A DNA stretch of 64,000 nucleotides, from contig CM071573.1 of NCBI GenBank assembly GCA_036426205.1, forward strand, positions 47,378,242 to 47,442,241. The letters run 5' to 3'. The DNA is from Ascaphus truei. Taxonomy: Eukaryota; Chordata; Amphibia; Anura; Ascaphidae. The notes under the pieces were generated by a model, which searched no databases, was not told the origin of the DNA, and saw only the letters and a program-made list of their open reading frames with translations. The position numbers and the translations under genes were made by a program. Below, piece after piece: positions 1 through 11,221 of this stretch. Every line of letters starts with the position of its first letter. Within the stretch, counting starts at the first letter, position 1.

Positions 1-490
1 TACGCAAACTCTACGCGTTCGCGAGTGGCTTAGCATCAGTCAAAGGACCCTTGTACTATTGACAGGGCAGACTATCCACTTAGACACTTCTATATATGGC
101 GACCACCACTCAATTAGAGAATAGATGTTAACTTAACCCCCTCAGGCGCTCTGTGACTAAATAGGCAGAGCGTAGAGCTCAAAAACCGTTTTATAGCTTA
201 CTGCCATAGAATAATACAATTGGTCTTTAGTTAAATGGAACATGAAGTATATTAGTTTAAAAATTATATATCTGAATCTAAGTAAATATAAAATGGTAGA
301 AGAATGCCCAATAGATAATCATTAAAGGAATATATTATAAACATATATAAATATATATATATAATGGAGATGTGGCTAGAGGAAGAGAAGAGATAAGACG
401 TAGTTACCAATACAAATAAAACAATAATATATATATATAAATAGACACAAGGATTATAGAACTCAAATATAATGATCCAAGTTACTATTT
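1..490 (-). repeat. Putative 3' pseudo-LTR/UTR of PLE-A
   Basis: This AT-rich sequence lies directly downstream, on the minus strand, of the PLE-A reading frame, which ends near 494. No ORF of note is present. A hammerhead-like relic sits at its distal end (about 5-45), the same arrangement seen downstream of PLE-B, PLE-D and PLE-E in this window. The assignment as pseudo-LTR rests on that position and motif, not on a second copy. The element probably continues beyond the window edge. Confidence 0.4.
5..45 (-). ncRNA. Degenerate hammerhead-like motif
   Basis: On the minus strand the sequence reads CTGATG, then a short GC/GC hairpin region, then GAACGCGTAG. It matches the window-wide motif CTGANGAAGC-loop-GCGAAACGCGT with one A missing from GAAAC and the second half of CTGANGA altered. 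No convincing stem I forms, so this is a relic if the assignment is right. Confidence 0.3.
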
Positions 491-493
491 AAA

Positions 494-786
494 TATTTAA
501 TTTTAATTTTATCCTCAAGAAGATCCTTCCTTTGAACAAAATTGACTTTCTCAACTGCTTTCTTTAGTGTGTTTTCGTTGTAATTTCTATCTTTAAATCG
601 GTTTAAGAGAATTTTAGATTGTTGCTGATACATACTATCCTCACTGCAATTTCATTTGAGTCTTCTCAGTTGGCCATATGGTATGTTTTTAATCCATTGG
701 GGATTGTGACAGCTATTTTCTAATATAAAATTATTGCTGTCCACCTTTTTAAAAAAGGTTTTTGTCTTCAACTCCCTATTTTCTAT
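494..786 (-). pseudogene. PLE-A reverse transcriptase, C-terminal fragment
   Basis: The minus-strand translation continues the Penelope-like reverse transcriptase interrupted at 2254. It carries the block SCHNPQWIKNIPYGQLRRLK, which is diagnostic of the region after the RT fingers/palm in Penelope/Neptune-type elements, followed by a lysine-rich segment ending in KDLLEDKIKIK. A stop follows the RRLK block. No GIY-YIG endonuclease domain follows; the reading frame runs into AT-rich sequence near 494. The piece is separated from the rest of the ORF (2270-4574) only by the inserted element at 787-2253. Confidence 0.8.
771..786. repeat. 16-bp target-site duplication, left copy
   Basis: ACTCCCTATTTTCTAT is identical to 2254-2269. 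The duplicated bases belong to the PLE-A coding sequence, so they are target sequence copied on insertion of the foldback element between them. Confidence 0.9.
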
Positions 787-937
787 AAAGGGGAAGGGCA
801 GTGGGAACAGCGCTAATGCAATTAATATAAAAAATTAGTGACAATTAAGCAACTACCATAATAGGAATACACGCTCAAATATTGGAGTGGAGGCAGCCAG
901 GGAAAAAAAATAGGTCACACAAACCAATATACACAGT

Positions 938-1499
938 AAAAACACATAAACCGGCGCCTCAAAGAAATAAGAATAATAGTCTGACCGAATATAGTCCAAT
1001 AAAGCTGGGATGAGTTCCAAGAATATCTTCAATGTAGTCTCAACAACAAACATAAAAGACGACAACATAGAAGAAAAAAGAGAAAAAGATCATAGTGCAA
1101 CTAAAAACAAAAGATCACTGATAGGTATGCAGAAATGATAGCAGTTTAATACAATGAATAAAATAAATATAAAACAACAAACACTTGATTGTTGGGCAAG
1201 AGACACTTATAAAGAAATGGCATCCAGTGGGGCTAAAATTAAAACCCTACTTACAGCAAGGCTGATAAACGTGAGCTTGTACACAATGTCACTTTTCACT
1301 CTGAAGCCTGGGAGAGAGATGCACAGCTCTACCTCTGAAGCTCCACACCGCTGGGAGCACCGCTCTTGAGGCTCCACACCGCTGAAAAAACACCGCTGTC
1401 CACACACCCACGAGTCAGCACATGAGCAGGAGAGCAAAACAGGCAACAGCCTGAACTCAGTGCTGCCGGGGGACTCACTGAGCAAACCACGCGGACCAG
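938..1499 (+). repeat. Left arm of inverted repeat (foldback element)
   Basis: Matches 1688-2253 in inverted orientation with scattered substitutions and indels, including the shared blocks GGCGCCTCAAAG, TCTGACCGAATATAGTCC and CAGTGCTGCCGGGGGACT. Confidence 0.85.
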
Positions 1500-1654
1500 G
1501 GGTCTCGCGATGTCAGTGACGTCACCACTATAAGCAGGGGACGGGAAGAACACACGCGAGTGCCGGGGAGCTCTCAGAGCCAAGGCTAGTGGACGGAAAG
1601 GTATAAAAGGCTACCAGGGGAGAACGCCAAATGTCTCTGCAAAAGAAGGTCCAC

Positions 1655-1683
1655 CTACGTTTCAAGATGTCGTCACTCGTCAG
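1655..1683 (-). ncRNA. Degenerate hammerhead-like motif in foldback spacer
   Basis: On the minus strand CTGACGA is followed by a 13-base weak hairpin, GAAAC and GTAGG. The catalytic boxes CUGANGA and GAAA are intact, but stem II pairs poorly and the short stem III loop has been lost compared with the copy at 40.2 kb. It lies between the two inverted arms. Confidence 0.35.
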
Positions 1684-1687
1684 GGCA

Positions 1688-2253
1688 TGGTTTGCTTCAG
1701 TAGTCCCCCGGCAGCACTGAGTTCAGGCTGTTGCCTGTTTTGCTTCCTGCTCATGTGCTGACTCGTGGTGTGGTGGACAGCTGTGTTTTTCGGTCGGTGT
1801 GGAGCCTCAGGCGGTGCTTCCCAGCGGTGTGGAGCTTCAAGAGGTAGAGCTGTGCCATCTCTCTCCCAGGCTTCAGAGTGAAAAGTGACATTGTGCTACA
1901 GGCTCACGTTTATCAGCCTTGCTGTAATAGGGTTTTTAATTTTAGCCCCACTGGATGCCATTGCTTTAATAAGTGGTCTCTTTCCCCCAACAATCAAGTG
2001 TTTGTTGTTTTTATATTTATTTTTATTCATTGTATTAAACTGCTATCATTTCTTGCATACCTTATCAGTGATCTTTTGTTTTTAGTTGCACTATGATCTT
2101 TTTCTCTTTTTTTCTTCTATGTTTTCGTCTTTTATGTTTGTTTGTTTGAGACTACATTGAAGATACTTCTTTGGAACTCATCCCAGCTTTATTGGACTAT
2201 ATTCGGTCAGACTATTATTCTTATTTCTTTGAGGCGCCGGTTTATGTGTTTTT
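1688..2253 (-). repeat. Right arm of inverted repeat (foldback element)
   Basis: Inverted partner of 938-1499. Its outer end (GGCGCCGGTTTATGTGTTTTT on the plus strand, trimmed at the TSD) corresponds to the inner boundary of the 151-bp extension on the left side. Confidence 0.85.
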
Positions 2254-2269
2254 ACTCCCTATTTTCTAT
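2254..2269. repeat. 16-bp target-site duplication, right copy
   Basis: Identical to 771-786. On the minus strand it is read within the PLE-A reverse transcriptase just after the FLDL block. Confidence 0.9.
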
Positions 2270-4574
2270 GTAAATGACTAAATCTAAAAATTCAATTTCA
2301 TGCTTACTCCATTTATGAGTGAATTTAATATTATGGTAATTTTCTTCCAAGGCCTTCAAAAATTCTATCAGTTGTTCCTCACTCCCTTTCCAGATGAAAA
2401 CCACATCATCGATGAATCTATGCCATGAGACAAGATTTGCACGAGTTCATGGGGGGGTTCTATGTACTCCTCTTCCCAAATCCCCATGAAAATGTTCGCA
2501 TAGCTCGGTGCAAATCTCGTCCCCATGGCTGTGCCACACTTCTGTAAATAGTATATGTTATTAAACCAGAAAAAAAAAATTCTAAAATAAAACGAATAGC
2601 TTTTAATATGAAGTCTGTTTGTTCTTTATTTATTTCTGTATCCCTTTCCAAGATTTTTCTCACTGACTCTATCCCATCGATATGGTTTATTGATGTATAT
2701 AAAGCTGATACGTCAGCCGTGACCAAAATATAATGGTCCTCCCATTTTATTTCATTTAAAATTCTTATAATATTGGTGGTATCTTTAATATAAGATTTAA
2801 AACTAGATACATATTTTGATCAAAAACAATCGATATACTGGGAGAGGTTATTAGTCAGCGAGTCAATACCTGATATGATGGGTCTACCAGGGGGATTTAA
2901 AATATCTTTATGAATTTTATGTAAAAAATAAAATAGTGGTAGTTTTGATTTTTCCTTACATAAAAATTTTAATTCATTCTCAGTTAAAACTCCCGAATTT
3001 TTCCCTATTAGTAAAAGATCTTGTAGCTGCTTAAAAAAGGGATTAATGGGGTTGTGGTCTAGGATCTGATATGTATTGGCATCGCTCAATATCCTATTTG
3101 CTTCATTCAAATACCAGGAGCGATCCATTACCACAACCCCACCTCCCTTGTCAGCTTGTTTGATAATTATTTCCTCATTGGTTGTTAGATTTTCAAGAGC
3201 CTCCCTTTCACTTTTGGTTAAATTATGTTTAAAAGTGTTACAATTCTTAGTCAATTTATTAAAATCTGCTAAAACCATTTGGTAAAAAAACTTCTAAAAA
3301 GTGTCCTTTATTGTGACTAGGGTAAAATGTGGATCTTAGTTTTAAATCAGTGTGTTTAAAAATATGGTTTGTCCGATTCAGTGGCAACAGTTCATCAACT
3401 TTTTTAGAATTAATATTAGTAGACGATTGATGTAAAAAGTGCCTCTGAATAGTCAATTTCCTCAAAAAAAGGTTTGCATCTATAAATAATTGGAAATTAT
3501 TCGCTTTAATAGTAGGTGCAAAAGTTAGACCTTTTGAGATGACTCTTTTTTGAGATTCATTCAATTCCAATGAACTTAAATTAAAAATATTGTCATAGTT
3601 AGACAATACAGGATCCATAATTGTTTCAATTAGTAAGTTTCGTCTTCCTCTTCTTCCTCCTCTTTTTCCTCTATCCTTCTTTTTTTCAGGCTCATGTTCA
3701 CATCTAGTTCCTCTAATGGAGTGAATCGATTCGAGATCTCCCAAAGATCTAGGAACTGGCCTGACTCTAAAAAACTAGTCTGGGTGGGTGGTTTGGTTAA
3801 TTCCTTAGAAATTTCTCTACCTTTTTAAAAAACATTTTCCCTATGCGGAATGTGGTTAGATGGTATATCTCTCTTGTGTGTAGTTTTATGATGCTTGTTT
3901 GTATGCTGTGGTTGCATGTCTGTGTGTGATTTAGGTATTGCTCCATTTTTGGAGAAATAATTGTTATCCCTTCTTGGAATTTCTTTCTGGATAGCATTTG
4001 AATCATTACGTTTACCGCTACCTCTATTTTTGTCCCAATTTTTTCTGTTCCCTGTAGCGTAATCTTCCACATCGCGTTCATATTTCCAATCTTTATTTTC
4101 CTTTAAATTAGTTTCCAGGTTTTCTAATCTTTTTTGAAGCGTTTTATCGTTTTCCTTAAAGACCGGATGGCCCATTAGGGGTTCTATTGTTTCTTTAATA
4201 GTGTTAATTTCTTTATCCATAACGGCCATTCTCTTCTTATGCTGTAGTATAATAAGTTTCATCAATTCAGATGAGGCATGATCCACAATGCCTTCCCAGG
4301 ACTTCATGAATACTACTTCATCTAAATCGAATGAAGGAAGCTTCTTTATTCTTAAACCTCTTGGGATTATTTTGTTATTTAGATATTTGTTTAAATAAAG
4401 CATATCAAACCATTTTCTGGTATCCTTAAACAGAAGGGCTTCTAATTTCGTGAATTCTCTATTTAGAATCTCCCTCTCACTTAGTGGAGTGGAATCCATT
4501 CTGTGAGCAGAGAAACTAAGATCATTATTTCTTAACTGTCTTCTAGTGAAGACATTTGAACCAGAATGTTCCAT
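2270..4574 (-). pseudogene. PLE-A: Penelope-like element ORF, N-terminal region and reverse transcriptase
   Basis: Overlapping minus-strand frames together encode a Penelope/Neptune-type protein. The N-terminal segment (4574-3825, 249 aa) is charged and has IPRGLRI followed by a tryptophan block (W-E-G-I), seen in PLE N-termini. The next frames (3744-3259, 3278-2820) lead into the RT: PLFYFLHKIHK with PPGRPIISG (about 2870-2970), DVSALYTSI (about 2690), GTRFAPSYANIFMG (about 2490-2530) and FIDDVVFIWKG (2387-2419), where DD are the catalytic aspartates. Several frameshifts make it non-functional. An FLDL block lies just before the TSD at 2254, and the ORF resumes at 786. PLE proteins copy RNA at the target site. 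Confidence 0.88.
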
Positions 4575-5006
4575 AATTTATAGCAGTGGATGCAGCCTCT
4601 AGTCCTAGAACTAACGAAGATAACTAAAAGAAGGGGAAGGGGGAGTGAGGGATGGACTGGGCGCTTCCCAAGTGATAGTAATAATAAATAGTGTTATAGG
4701 TGAAACACACAAAAAACACAGATACACCTTACACCAAACTGTGAATAGGTAATAGAGCAAGATTTCTTTTTTTTTACTGCTTATTGCTTCTTAAAATCAA
4801 GGACACTCCATTAACAATGCAATTCCGAAAACAACAGATTGTATCTCCGTCTATAAAATCATCTCTAACAGCAGCACAAAGGGCTGTCACACAAAAACCA
4901 TGCTAGGCAGAGGAGGGCTCACCCCTAACCCAGCTCACATACTGTATCGCTTCTGCATATACTTACATATACAGTTCTGCACACAGCACATGTACTGTAT
5001 ACTATA
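4575..5006. other. Upstream flank of PLE-A, unassigned
   Basis: No ORF, RNA or clear repeat structure. The part nearest 4,575 is probably the 5' untranslated region of PLE-A. The sequence GGGGAAGGG-AGTG near 4632 weakly resembles the extension of the foldback element at 789, which is too short to build on. Confidence 0.4.
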
Positions 5007-5014
5007 CTCTGCAC

Positions 5015-5445
5015 CAGAGTTGCCACCGTCTGTTGATAGCTAACCTGGAATTTTTTGCAATTCAATTACATATTTTTATTTATATATTAAACTCTCTAAC
5101 CTTTTCCGGCGGCGGCATCTATAGGTATCTCCTCCTGTCTGGTGCTGTCAACATGATGTCATGTTGCCATGACAACGGGGCGTCACGTGATGTTACGGTG
5201 CCATGCAGTGTCACATTGACATAACAATGGAATGCCCTGCGGCGTGACATCGTGTGACATCCCGTTGTCATGGCAACGTGACGCCATTTGACGTTGTGGA
5301 GCCATGTTGATGGGACCATGCGGGGAGAGATGCCACTGGATGATGCCGCCACTGGAGAAGGCATTTCCAATCTAAACCCGAAGCCTGGAGATACCTAACG
5401 AAAACCTGTATTCTCCGGGTCACACCCAGAGTGGTGGCAACCCTG
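5015..5445. mobile_element. Non-autonomous hAT-type MITE
   Basis: The 431-bp element starts CAGAGTTGCCACC and ends GGTGGCAACCCTG, an imperfect terminal inverted repeat of the hAT type. It is flanked by an 8-bp duplication with one mismatch, CTCTGCAC (5007-5014) and CTCTGCAT (5446-5453). An 8-bp TSD is the hAT hallmark. No transposase ORF is present; the interior (about 5110-5330) is dense in CATG, TGACATC and CACGTGA palindromes. Confidence 0.8.
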
Positions 5446-5453
5446 CTCTGCAT

Positions 5454-7810
5454 ATACAGCTATACATTGCATCGTACATACAGATAGTGTATACATTGTC
5501 CTATGTACACTGTAGAGGGTTACATTATATTACCCTCGTTATCCGGCTCTAAAGTTCACATCCGATTTGTTATGTACAATGGCAGTACACAGTCTCTCAG
5601 CGCTTTGCATGGTGCAGGGTAGGTGCAGGCAGGCAGAAAATTAACTAATAGGAAACAGATGGGCACCAGGAACTTTTATAAAACAATTAGGTGCTTTATT
5701 GAAAGCCATCTATAACACTCTACCGGTATTGTCACACATTGTACCTTGACAGAAACTCGTGGGAAACAATATTTTCAAAACTTCATCCCCTGGTAGTTCC
5801 CATTCCTATACAGGGTAGTGGCATAGCTTTGTGGCCCATTGCAAAGGATGGATTAGATACCGCTTGCGGGGAGACTAGAATGAAAACCCACTAGAGTGGC
5901 AGGTTCAATGTGAGCGCAAGCTGTAGTATAGTTAACCTTATGAGAACAGTGGTGGTCAGGCTGCTGTAGGGACAACCCTATAAGACCAGGACAGTTTGCA
6001 TCTTTTGCCCGCAAACGTAGGTTTCCCATTCCTCTAATAGACGCTTGTCACGTGATATGAATATGAATTACTCTTTGCATAAACATGTTTACAGAAATGA
6101 ATGGATCTGCACATGCAGATACTGTTTACCACTGCACATTTCTTTTAAAGATATACATTTCCCTGCACCTACAGATTCACCCTGTTCTGTAAATGTTGGG
6201 TTTGCAAATCAGTTGCACTATTAGACTTCCATAAGACTTTCTATACACATACTGTACTATGTTGATTGTTGAAAACTGATACTCTACCTGTACTTTCAGA
6301 TTGTTACCTCATTACCCAGCACATTGTATGTTTAAGTGTGATACTTTTAATGCTTCCTGCAAGTTTTACTATTACTGTCTCCCAATTTCTATTAAACTGC
6401 ACGGCAAAATATACTGGTGTCTACTACTACTACTACTAATAATAATAATAATTATTATAACCATTAAGTCTCACTGATAATCAGAAATGATGGTCTATAT
6501 TCATTAAGAAGAGCTATTGCACATGGAACCTCCTATCTCTGGAAGACACCATATGACCCACTGAGTCGAATGGGCGATAAGGTCTCTCCCCGTGCTGGAA
6601 GGTGTGTTTTGGAATAAAACAGCTTAGTAAATGTGGGCCTGTATGTCTCTGACAGTCGGATTTGATGAGGTTTCAGTTCGAGCCATTCCCTTTGGCGTAT
6701 TGTTTTGCTGTTGTTAGTTACATACCCTTTGCTCTGGTGTCACTGAGGGCAGATTTTATAGACTGAGGACTCAGTCTTTTTTTCTGTATTTGATATGTTT
6801 ATTGCGTGTCTCCATATTTAATGAGCAAATAGATGTTAGGAAAAAAGAAAAAAGTTTTTTTAACAGCCTTGGCTGTGTTCAATACTTTGCTGCCGGAAAT
6901 ATCAGTGACATGTTGGGTGGCTCTTGTGCTCCTCAATGGCGCTTGTGACACCTGTTGCTTCATTTGGCTCTTGTCCTGGGGTTTATAGTCACTGCAGGGA
7001 AAGTGATCAGCTGGCACTGCTGGCAACCAAAAAACAAAGACAAACATGGGGGCAGCCGTGCCCTATGGGTTAAAAAATGCACCCCCTTAAAACCCTAAAG
7101 CAGATCTGATAAGGTGGTCCAAATGTAACATCTCATGGTTCTGGAGGATAAACGCAGTAAACATGAACCTCCTACCACGTGTCCGCTACTTGTTTCACAC
7201 TTTACCTACCCCGGTGCCCTCTGACGCTATTCAAGATCTCCAATCGCATACAGATGCAGCGGCATTTATTTGAACAAATCAAAGAGCCATTTTCATGTGC
7301 GCTGCTGTACTCCACGCGACATTCACGCAGCCAATCGCCCCAGGCACACGTGTTTATCGTGGTTGCTTTGTTTGAATTTTATGGATTGTGTGCAATTAAA
7401 TGCAATGAAATGAATGAATTGTAATGTGTAGAATACTGTGCTACTGTGTCAATTTCAGGTGTTTAAAAACCAGAACACTAAAATGCCATTTTCTGCACTC
7501 GCATCTAAAGGCGGTACGGTTGGAAGAAATACCCATCACATGGGTATTCCGAGGTATACACCGTGTGAAGTGTACAAATAACGGCCGCTGCATCTGTATT
7601 AAGGCTTTATTTGGAATGAAAACCCCCCGAGTGAGCAAATGAATCATTTGCCAACCCAGATCAGCCGGAGGCTTAGTCTTAATTACTGTGTCTACTTTCA
7701 TATTACAGAGTGGACCAATTTAGTCAAACATTTTCGTGGAAGCCCAGAACTAATACGAAGAGATGGGTGTAGTTAGAGGCAGAAATAGTAGCCCCGCTCG
7801 ATATAAGATC
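5454..7810. other. Unassigned non-coding stretch with a short microsatellite
   Basis: I see no gene here. 6421-6460 is an ACT-then-AAT trinucleotide run. 6485-6650 begins TATTCATTAAGAAG and ends CTTAGTAAATGTGGGCC, possibly imperfect MITE termini, but no duplication confirms it. Short ORFs such as 7179-7424 and 7424-7642 show no domain I recognise and overlap ORFs on the other strand. Confidence 0.4.
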
Positions 7811-7814
7811 TCTG

Positions 7815-9130
7815 CTCTAGCAACTTGACTTGGTCCGTAAAATGGCGAAGGAAACCCTACCCATGATCTCCCACACAATCAAGATCTGGGCTAAGAATAA
7901 AAAGACGTTCCACCTGTCCACCAAAAACTCCATCATGACCCCAATTTTCTCCAACCTGGATTTTAGCTCTTGCCTGAGCCTCCAGGGTTTTGGTGTCTGG
8001 AGGGGTAGGGGAGTCCACAGAGTGAGGGACAAGCTCTGTAAAGATAAGCCCCAGGATGTTGTGGTACTGGGGAGTCCCTCATAATCCCCATAAAGAACAA
8101 TTTGGTATTTACAGATAAAGGGCTTTGTCCAGAGGTTTTGCTTGCCTCCCCCTTTGTCCCAATTTGAGAGGAACTACCTGTAGGCTTCTGCTCAAAAGGG
8201 CGTAACTTCTGCTCTCTACAGCTCAATCATTTCTGATCCCCAAAAGATAACCACAATTTCAAAACACAGTGGGAGTCCAACCTCAATCAAACCTTGGCAG
8301 CAGAGAATTGGGGAGATATCTTTGAGCCACTGCCACAAGATCTATTTGTACTTCAATTAGAGAAAATGCCTATAATGTATTATACAGGTTGTATTTAACA
8401 CTGGTAAAACTCAGATGTTCCCGGGGGTATCTCCCAACTGCGCTTAAGGGTGTGGTCACAGAACCATAATGTTACATATGTGGTGGTCCTACCCCAGGGT
8501 AAAGACCCTGTGGGAAAAAATCCACAAACATGTGCAAAGAGTACTGGGATTTCCTTTCCCTCTAAAAGCATGGTTATGTCTCTTAAATAGACCACTGAGA
8601 GATCTACAGATAGGAACTCCAACAAACGGATCTCCCATATTATGATGGCAGCAAAGTGTAGCATCGCGGCCTCCTGGATGGGAAGCAGAGATACCAATCC
8701 TATCCCAGATCAAACAAAGAATTTGGTTCTCCCTTAAAATGGAGAAACTAACCAAATGCCTCAAATTCCAGAAAGTCTGGCAACCCTTGCTGATATATGA
8801 TAGGCTCCACTCGAGAGGGTGGACTCCACTTACACGGACCACCATCATGGTTTAGTGTCCCACCCGGGGTTCAGACTCACCAGTCGGCAGGTTCTTCTGT
8901 TGTGATTATTTCTCCCGTTGTCTGACAAGTCGCGACCTCAGTGGGAGTCAAATGTGTTCAGCGTTAGGAGTGCACTGATCCTTTATACAGTATATATATC
9001 TGTGTGGAAGTGTACTTGATGTATGATCCCCCACACCCCTAATCTCTTTATGTTGTACCCTTCCCCTTTTTATTGTACTTTTCAATTTAAAAAACAATAA
9101 CAAATTATAAGTTTAAGAAAAAAAAAAGAA
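7815..9130 (+). pseudogene. L1-like LINE, 3' end of ORF2 and poly-A tail
   Basis: Plus-strand frames encode the region C-terminal to the RT of an L1-type ORF2: ISHTIKIWAKNKK, LSTKNSIMTPIFSN (about 7870-7950) and G-HRV-D near 8020 match the conserved stretch of vertebrate L1/Tx1-like proteins. Further downstream, in shifted frames, come W-CG-type residues (about 8440-8480) and KMEKLTKCLKFQKVWQPL (about 8736-8790). The element ends in AT-rich sequence with an A-run at 9118-9129, a poly-A tail. It is 5'-truncated, as LINE copies usually are, and has many frameshifts. The truncation point is uncertain (about 7815). Confidence 0.75.
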
Positions 9131-9539
9131 CTGCATTGTCTTTCAGAAAGACTGCATCAGAAGCAAAGGAGCCCGTGTAACGATTTAACTCATTGTGGTT
9201 TACACACTTGGAAAATTTAGTGTTAAATTGATGCAAGAAAACCAAAAAGTATATTACGTGTATGTGCCTATGTACTAATCTTTTCCTTTTTTTTTTTTAT
9301 TGTGCATGGTAAGCGGCAGTGTAAAAATAGTTTTCAATCATATATTTTGGCACAAACAGGTGTTAAAGGGGCAGTAATGTCACCCACATATGTAAATTAT
9401 ATGTACACATTTTTTGTACATGTATCTAAAGAGTATGTGTCCCTTTTAAAGGAGAAATGACAAGGCTTTAAAATGAAATGTAGTAAAATGTCATAATCCA
9501 AAGTATGGGACTTATTTACAGTTTAGATATAGTCACAAA
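9131..9539. other. Unassigned AT-rich spacer
   Basis: Contains a T-run at 9287-9300. No ORF or structured repeat is seen. Confidence 0.4.
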
Positions 9540-10985
9540 AATAGAAATGTCGTAAAGAAGATAGCAATGTTCTAATGAAGATAGCATTGTTCTAAAGAAG
9601 ATAGCAATGTTCTAATGAAGATAGCAATGTTCTAATGAAGATAGCAATGTTCTAAAGAAGATAGCATTGTCGTAAAGATGATAGCAATGTCGTAAAGATA
9701 ACGATGCCATCAAAAAGAAGATAGTGATGTCATAAGGAAGATAGCAATGTCATAAAGAAGATACTGATGTCGTAAAGAAGATAGTAATGTTGTAAAAAAG
9801 ATAGTAATGTCATAAAGATAGCCATGTCATCAAGAAGAAAATAGGGATGTCATCAAAAGGAAGATAGGGATGTCATAAAGAAGATAGCAATGTCATAAAG
9901 AAGATAGTGATGTCATAAATAAGATAGTAATGTCGTAAAGAAGATAGCGGTCGTAAAGATAGCTACAGTATGTCATCAAGAAGAAGATAGTGATGTCATA
10001 AAGAAGATAGCAATGTCATAAAGAAGATAGTGATTTCATAAAGAAGATAGTAATGTCTAAAGAAGATAGCGATGTCATAAAATAGATGGTATGTCGTAAA
10101 GCTATTTTTGGCTTTAAGTATTGTCTTGAGAGCACCACACACATCCCTTTCGTAAAGAAGATAGCCATGTCATCAAGAAGAAGATACCAGTGTTGTAAAG
10201 AAGATAGCAATGTCGTAAAGAAGATAGTGATGTTGTAAAGAACATAGTGATATCGTAAAGAAGATAGTGATGTTGTAAAGAAGATAGCGATGTCGTCAAA
10301 AAGAAGATAGAGATGTCGTAAAGAAGATAGCGATGTTGTAAGAAGATGTCAATCTCATAAAGAAGATACCAATGTCGTAAAGAAGATGGCGATGCCGTAA
10401 AGAATATCGTGATGTCGTAAAAAAAGATGGCAATGTCATAAAGAAGATAGCGATGTCATCAAGAAAAAGATAGCACTGTTGTAAGGAAAATAGTGATGTC
10501 GTAAAGAAGATAGCAATGTCGTAAAGAAGATGGCGATGTCGTAAATAAGATGTCAATCTCGTAAAGAAGATTTCAATCTCATAAAGAAGATGGCGATGTC
10601 GTAAAGAAGATGGCGATGTCGTAAAGAAGATGCGATGTCGTTAATAAGATGTCAATCTCGTAAAGAAGATTTCAATCTCATAAAGAAGATAGCAATGTCG
10701 TAAAGAAGATGGCGATGTCGTAAAGAAGATGGCGATGTCATAAAGAAGATGGCGGTGTCGTAAAGAAGATAGCGATGTTGTAAAAATGATGGCGATGTCG
10801 TAAAGAAGATATTGATGTCGTAAAGAAGATATTAATATCTTAAAGAAGGTACCGATGTCGTAAAGAAGATGGCGATCTCGTAAAGAAAATGGCGATCTCG
10901 TAAAGAAGATGGTGATATTGTAAAGAAGATAGCGATGTTGTAAAGAAGATAGTGATTTGATAAAGAAGATAGTGCGGCCGCATTG
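9540..10985. repeat. 20-bp minisatellite
   Basis: About 1.45 kb of tandem copies of a 20-bp unit close to CGTAAAGAAGATAGCGATGT, roughly 70 copies with common 23-bp variants (extra AAG). The purine-rich strand is the plus strand. Long minus-strand ORFs through it (10016-10210, 10296-10556, 10840-11040) are translations of the repeat and not genes. Sequence variants cluster: GATAGCAATGT copies lie to the left, GATGGCGATGT copies to the right. Confidence 0.95.
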
Positions 10986-11221
10986 CTATTTCATAAAGTA
11001 GATCCCAAATTAGAGTTAGGTGGAACTGTGATGCAAACAACTGTTCCTAAAATATAATGAGGTCTTAGATTAGCCCTGATGGTTAGGCATCATTTTATGT
11101 CTTGACCAGTCATACGTCTTGGCATAAACATTGCGTTTGTACAAAAAACATTACATCACAGTTATTTTAGCGCATCTGGTCCTCCAGTCTGCATCGTGCT
11201 GGAGAAAACAAGCAGCCAGCA

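Larger units (their letters stand above)
787..2253. mobile_element. Foldback element made of inverted PLE-type pseudo-LTR arms
   Basis: The element is bounded by a perfect 16-bp TSD and interrupts the PLE-A reverse transcriptase. It consists of a 151-bp unique left extension (787-937), a left arm (938-1499), a central spacer with a hammerhead-like relic, and a right arm (1688-2253) that is the diverged inverted copy of the left arm. The right arm ends exactly at the TSD. PLE-D at 24.2-28.9 kb has the same plan: one end stops at a pseudo-LTR terminus reading (T)ACAAAAACAC, the other carries an extension. This suggests a PLE derivative that lost its ORF. ORFs inside the arms (for example 1154-1369 and 1878-2096) show no protein similarity I recognise. 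Confidence 0.75.

Noticed and set aside
9540..10985. CRISPR-like array because of regular spacing
   Set aside because: The repeats are contiguous 20-bp tandem units without unique spacers, in a eukaryotic context.
10016..11040. Phenylalanine-rich minus-strand ORFs (60-86 aa)
   Set aside because: They translate the 20-bp minisatellite.
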